A DNA stretch of 64,000 nucleotides from DATJGR01 sp963787045 (GTDB lineage Bacteria; Pseudomonadota; Gammaproteobacteria; Pseudomonadales; Azotimanducaceae): contig CAWBBR010000005.1 in the NCBI GenBank assembly GCA_963787045.1, positions 124,001 to 188,000 on the forward strand, read 5' to 3'. This document shows positions 61,801 through 64,000 of the stretch, in pieces. The position numbers and the translations under genes were made by a program. The first letter of the stretch is position 1. Each line of letters opens with the position of its first letter. Under the pieces are notes generated by a model. It was not told the DNA's origin, searched no databases, and was given only the letters and a program-made list of their open reading frames with translations.

Positions 61801-61842
61801 GGGCCGGCTTCCGACAGGGTCGGAGAATCCGGCGAAGCCCTC
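61801..61842 (+). promoter_or_regulatory. Structured leader upstream of prpB
   Basis: Nested pairing is possible: GGG (61801) with CCC (61838), CCGG (61805) with CCGG (61830), and TCCGAC-AGG-GTCGGA (61811-61825). It begins right after a TATCAT -10-like box (61795-61800), so it would sit at the 5' end of the mRNA. It is followed by a short open frame starting MRCPTCAPKYGHEVRT that runs into prpB in another frame. Neither is a known element to me. Confidence 0.35.
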
Positions 61843-61915
61843 ATGCGTTGCCCCACTTGCGCCCCGAAATATGGACACGAGGTGCGCACGGTAATCAGTA
61901 CGGAGAACCAGACGA

Positions 61916-62815
61916 ATGACGATTCAAGCCAGCGCCGGTCGCCGATTGCGCGACGCGATCGCAGAGGAGCGGCCGCTGCAAGTGGTCGGTGCCATCAACG
62001 CATATTCCGCGATGCTCGCCGAACGCGTCGGGTACAAATCGCTCTACCTGTCCGGCGCCGGAGTGGCAAACGCGTCGTTCGGATTACCCGACCTGGGTAT
62101 GACATCGCTCGACGACGTACTGGAAGACGTGCGACGGATCACGAGCGCGTCGAGCCTGCCGTTGCTCGTCGATATCGACACGGGTTGGGGTGGTGCGTTC
62201 AACATCGCTCGAACCATCAAAGCCATGACGCGCGCGGGCGCGGCCGCCGTTCACATCGAAGACCAGGTTGCGCAGAAGCGTTGCGGTCATCGTCCGAACA
62301 AGGCGATCGTTCCGACCAGCGAGATGACCGATCGTATCAAGGCAGCGGTCGACGCCAAGATCGACGCTGACTTCATCGTAATGGCGCGGACCGACGCGCT
62401 GGCCGTCGACGGATTCGACGCCGTCCTCGAGCGCGTTGCGGCGTTTGTCGACGCCGGCGCCGACGCGATCTTTGCCGAAGCGATGACCGATCTGTCGATG
62501 TACAAACGCGTCGTTGCCACCGTCAACGTGCCGGTGCTCGCGAACATCACCGAGTTCGGACAGACGCCGCTGTTTACTACGCAGGAACTCGGCAGCGTGG
62601 GCATTGCGATGGCGCTGTATCCGCTGTCGGCGTTCCGCGCCGCGAGTCAGGCGGCATTGAACGTTTATCAGGCCATTCGCACCGAAGGTACCCAGAAGAG
62701 CGTGCTTGCCACGATGCAAACGCGCATGGATCTGTACGATTTTCTCGGGTATCACGACTACGAGCGCAAGCTCGATGAGCTATTCAAAAACGAAGAGTCG
62801 AGGGAGGCACTGTAA
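61916..62815 (+). CDS. prpB: 2-methylisocitrate lyase
   Basis: PrpB splits 2-methylisocitrate to pyruvate and succinate, the last step of the methylcitrate cycle for propionyl-CoA. The 299-residue barrel has the catalytic cysteine C123 in QKRCGHRPNK, at the same number as E. coli PrpB, metal ligands in LLVDIDTGWGGAFN and VHIEDQ, and LANITEFGQTPLF. The stop TAA overlaps the prpC ATG. No GntR-type regulator gene (prpR), common before prpB, is present. Confidence 0.96.
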   Translation: MTIQASAGRRLRDAIAEERPLQVVGAINAYSAMLAERVGYKSLYLSGAGVANASFGLPDLGMTSLDDVLEDVRRITSASSLPLLVDIDTGWGGAFNIARTIKAMTRAGAAAVHIEDQVAQKRCGHRPNKAIVPTSEMTDRIKAAVDAKIDADFIVMARTDALAVDGFDAVLERVAAFVDAGADAIFAEAMTDLSMYKRVVATVNVPVLANITEFGQTPLFTTQELGSVGIAMALYPLSAFRAASQAALNVYQAIRTEGTQKSVLATMQTRMDLYDFLGYHDYERKLDELFKNEESREAL

Positions 62816-63942
62816 TGGCGGAGGGCAAGAAACTGACTGGAGCGGGCCTGCGCGGACAAAGCGCCGGCCAGACCGCGCTGTGCACGGTCGGTAAGACCGG
62901 TACCGGTCTCACATATCGCGGCTACGACATCTCGGAACTCGCCGAAGGCGCCACGTTCGAGGAAGTTGCCTACCTGATTCTGTACGGCGAATTGCCGAAC
63001 AAGAAGCAACTCGACGCATACAAGGCAAAGCTGAAAAAGCTCCGGGTGCTGCCGAACTCCGTGAAGGACGTGCTCGAGAGAATTCCGAAAACCACGCATC
63101 CGATGGACGTGATGCGCACCGGTTGCTCGTTTCTCGGCAACGTCGAGCCTGAGGCTGATTTCAGTCAGCAGCAGGATGTCGCAGACAGACTGCTGTCGAC
63201 GCTCCCCGGCATCATCAACTACTGGTACCGCTTCAGCCACGACGGCGTGCGCATCGAAACGGAAACCAGCGAAGACTCGCTCGCCGGGCATTTCCTGCGA
63301 CTGTTGCACGGCAAGAGTCCGAGCGAGTTGCAGCAGCGTGTGATGGATGTGTCGCTGATTCTCTATGCCGAGCACGAGTTCAACGCATCGACATTCACGG
63401 CGCGCGTTTGCGCGTCCACGCTATCCGACATGCATTCGTGCGTGACCGGCGCGATCGGATCGTTGCGCGGCCCGCTGCACGGCGGCGCCAACGAAGCGGC
63501 GATGGACATGATCGAGAAGTTCAGTTCCGCCAGCGACGCTGCCGCCGGCATCAAAGGGATGCTGGAGCGCAAGGACAAGATCATGGGGTTCGGGCACGCG
63601 ATCTATGCGACGTCGGATCCGCGCAACGCGATCATCAAGGAGTGGTCGGAGAAGCTCGCGAAGTCCGTTGGAGACAAGGTTCTGTTCCCCGTCTCGGCCG
63701 CCGTCGAAAAAACCATGTGGGACGAAAAGAAACTGTTCGCGAACGCCGACTTCTACCATGCGTCCGCCTACCACTTCATGGGCATCCCCACGAAGTTGTT
63801 CACGCCGATCTTCGTCTGCTCGCGTGTTTCGGGCTGGACGGCCCACATCATGGAACAACGTTCCAACAATCGCATCATCCGGCCGAGCGCGGACTATGTC
63901 GGTCCCGCGCCGCGCCCCTTCGTCAAAATGTCAGATCGATAA
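62815..63942 (+). CDS. prpC: 2-methylcitrate synthase
   Basis: PrpC condenses propionyl-CoA with oxaloacetate. The 375-residue citrate-synthase-fold protein has TALCTVGKTGTGLTYRGYDI, the catalytic-histidine region GPLHGGANEAAMDMIEKF, the second histidine in MGFGHAIYATSDPRN, the aspartate region FANADFYHASAYHFMGIP and the C-terminal SRVSGWTAHIMEQ. The neighbour prpB and the methylcitrate-type TxxGLTYRGYDI favour PrpC over citrate synthase GltA. Confidence 0.95.
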   Translation: MAEGKKLTGAGLRGQSAGQTALCTVGKTGTGLTYRGYDISELAEGATFEEVAYLILYGELPNKKQLDAYKAKLKKLRVLPNSVKDVLERIPKTTHPMDVMRTGCSFLGNVEPEADFSQQQDVADRLLSTLPGIINYWYRFSHDGVRIETETSEDSLAGHFLRLLHGKSPSELQQRVMDVSLILYAEHEFNASTFTARVCASTLSDMHSCVTGAIGSLRGPLHGGANEAAMDMIEKFSSASDAAAGIKGMLERKDKIMGFGHAIYATSDPRNAIIKEWSEKLAKSVGDKVLFPVSAAVEKTMWDEKKLFANADFYHASAYHFMGIPTKLFTPIFVCSRVSGWTAHIMEQRSNNRIIRPSADYVGPAPRPFVKMSDR

Positions 63943-63960
63943 CAGGAGAAAACGAGCGAC

Positions 63961-64000
63961 ATGAGTGCAAATGTAGACCTCAACGTACGGCCCGACCCGG
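63961..64000 (+). CDS. prpD: Start of a prpD-like 2-methylcitrate dehydratase gene (cut by window edge)
   Basis: ATG 63961 with an AGGAGA ribosome site opens a frame reading MSANVDLNVRPDP to the end of the window. This matches the N terminus of PrpD proteins of Pseudomonas type and fits the order prpB-prpC-prpD. Only 13 residues are visible, so the call depends mostly on context. Confidence 0.7.
   Translation, partial: MSANVDLNVRPDP

Overview
The window is 64 kb of GC-rich (roughly 60%) chromosome from a gram-negative bacterium. Gene content and order point to a gammaproteobacterium that shares long blocks of synteny with Pseudomonas but is not Pseudomonas: leuCDB-asd-fimV-truA-trpF, folC-dedD-cvpA-purF, moxR-DUF58-tgpA, lpxH/folD-tRNAs-tig-clpP-clpX-lon-hupB-ppiD, mltD-methyltransferase-rnhA-dnaQ-nudC, cysI-DUF934, metH/nfuA, and cysB-cysH-thrH-pabB. 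LpxH, MltD, FimV, PpiD and CysH fit a didermic, assimilatory sulfate-reducing gammaproteobacterium. I cannot name the genus. I see no prophage, insertion sequence, CRISPR array or genomic island. No gene-free stretch exceeds 300 bases; the longest gap is about 280 bases upstream of the DAHP synthase gene.

Layout. 1-20 kb holds the end of aroC, a LysR regulator divergent from leucine biosynthesis (leuC, leuD, leuB), asd, fimV, truA, trpF-trpB-trpA, folC, a SPOR protein, cvpA, purF, and a moxR/DUF58/transglutaminase operon. 20-33 kb holds a DUF1289 protein, a MiaE-like hydroxylase, lpxH and folD on the minus strand, three tRNAs (Pro, Arg, His), then the proteostasis block tig-clpP-clpX-lon-hupB-ppiD, and mltD on the minus strand. 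33-41 kb holds a SAM methyltransferase, rnhA, dnaQ, nudC, an SCP2-like protein, sohB, an acuI-type reductase, a Kef-type antiporter, a DUF934 protein and cysI. 41-54 kb holds metH, nfuA, an AroF/G/H-type DAHP synthase, an AddA/AddB-like helicase-nuclease pair and rimO. 54-64 kb holds two small or TerB-like genes, PilZ, membrane DnaJ and VWA genes, DUF465, a 5'-nucleotidase, cysB, a thioredoxin-like protein, cysH, thrH, a badly broken pabB, and the start of the methylcitrate operon (prpB, prpC, start of prpD).

The most striking global property is that at least 13 conserved genes are broken by single-base frameshifts (leuC twice, asd, fimV, cvpA, tig, ppiD, mltD, cysI, addA twice, addB, rimO, thrH, pabB several times). 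Nearly all need a +1 shift on the sense strand, as if one extra base had been inserted. The simplest reading is insertion-type sequencing error in an unpolished assembly. I therefore annotate each as one gene across the break.

Real biological points worth checking are: a near-consensus type 1 IscR operator over the nfuA start; a terminator/antiterminator arrangement just before the DAHP synthase gene; a (His-Asp) repeat insertion in trigger factor; Glu instead of the catalytic Asp60 in TrpA; the absence of accD from its usual place before folC; a pabB that has lost its catalytic core; an AddA-like helicase without a C-terminal nuclease domain; and two small membrane-protein genes. I found no clear new defence or biosynthetic system; the window is mainly housekeeping.
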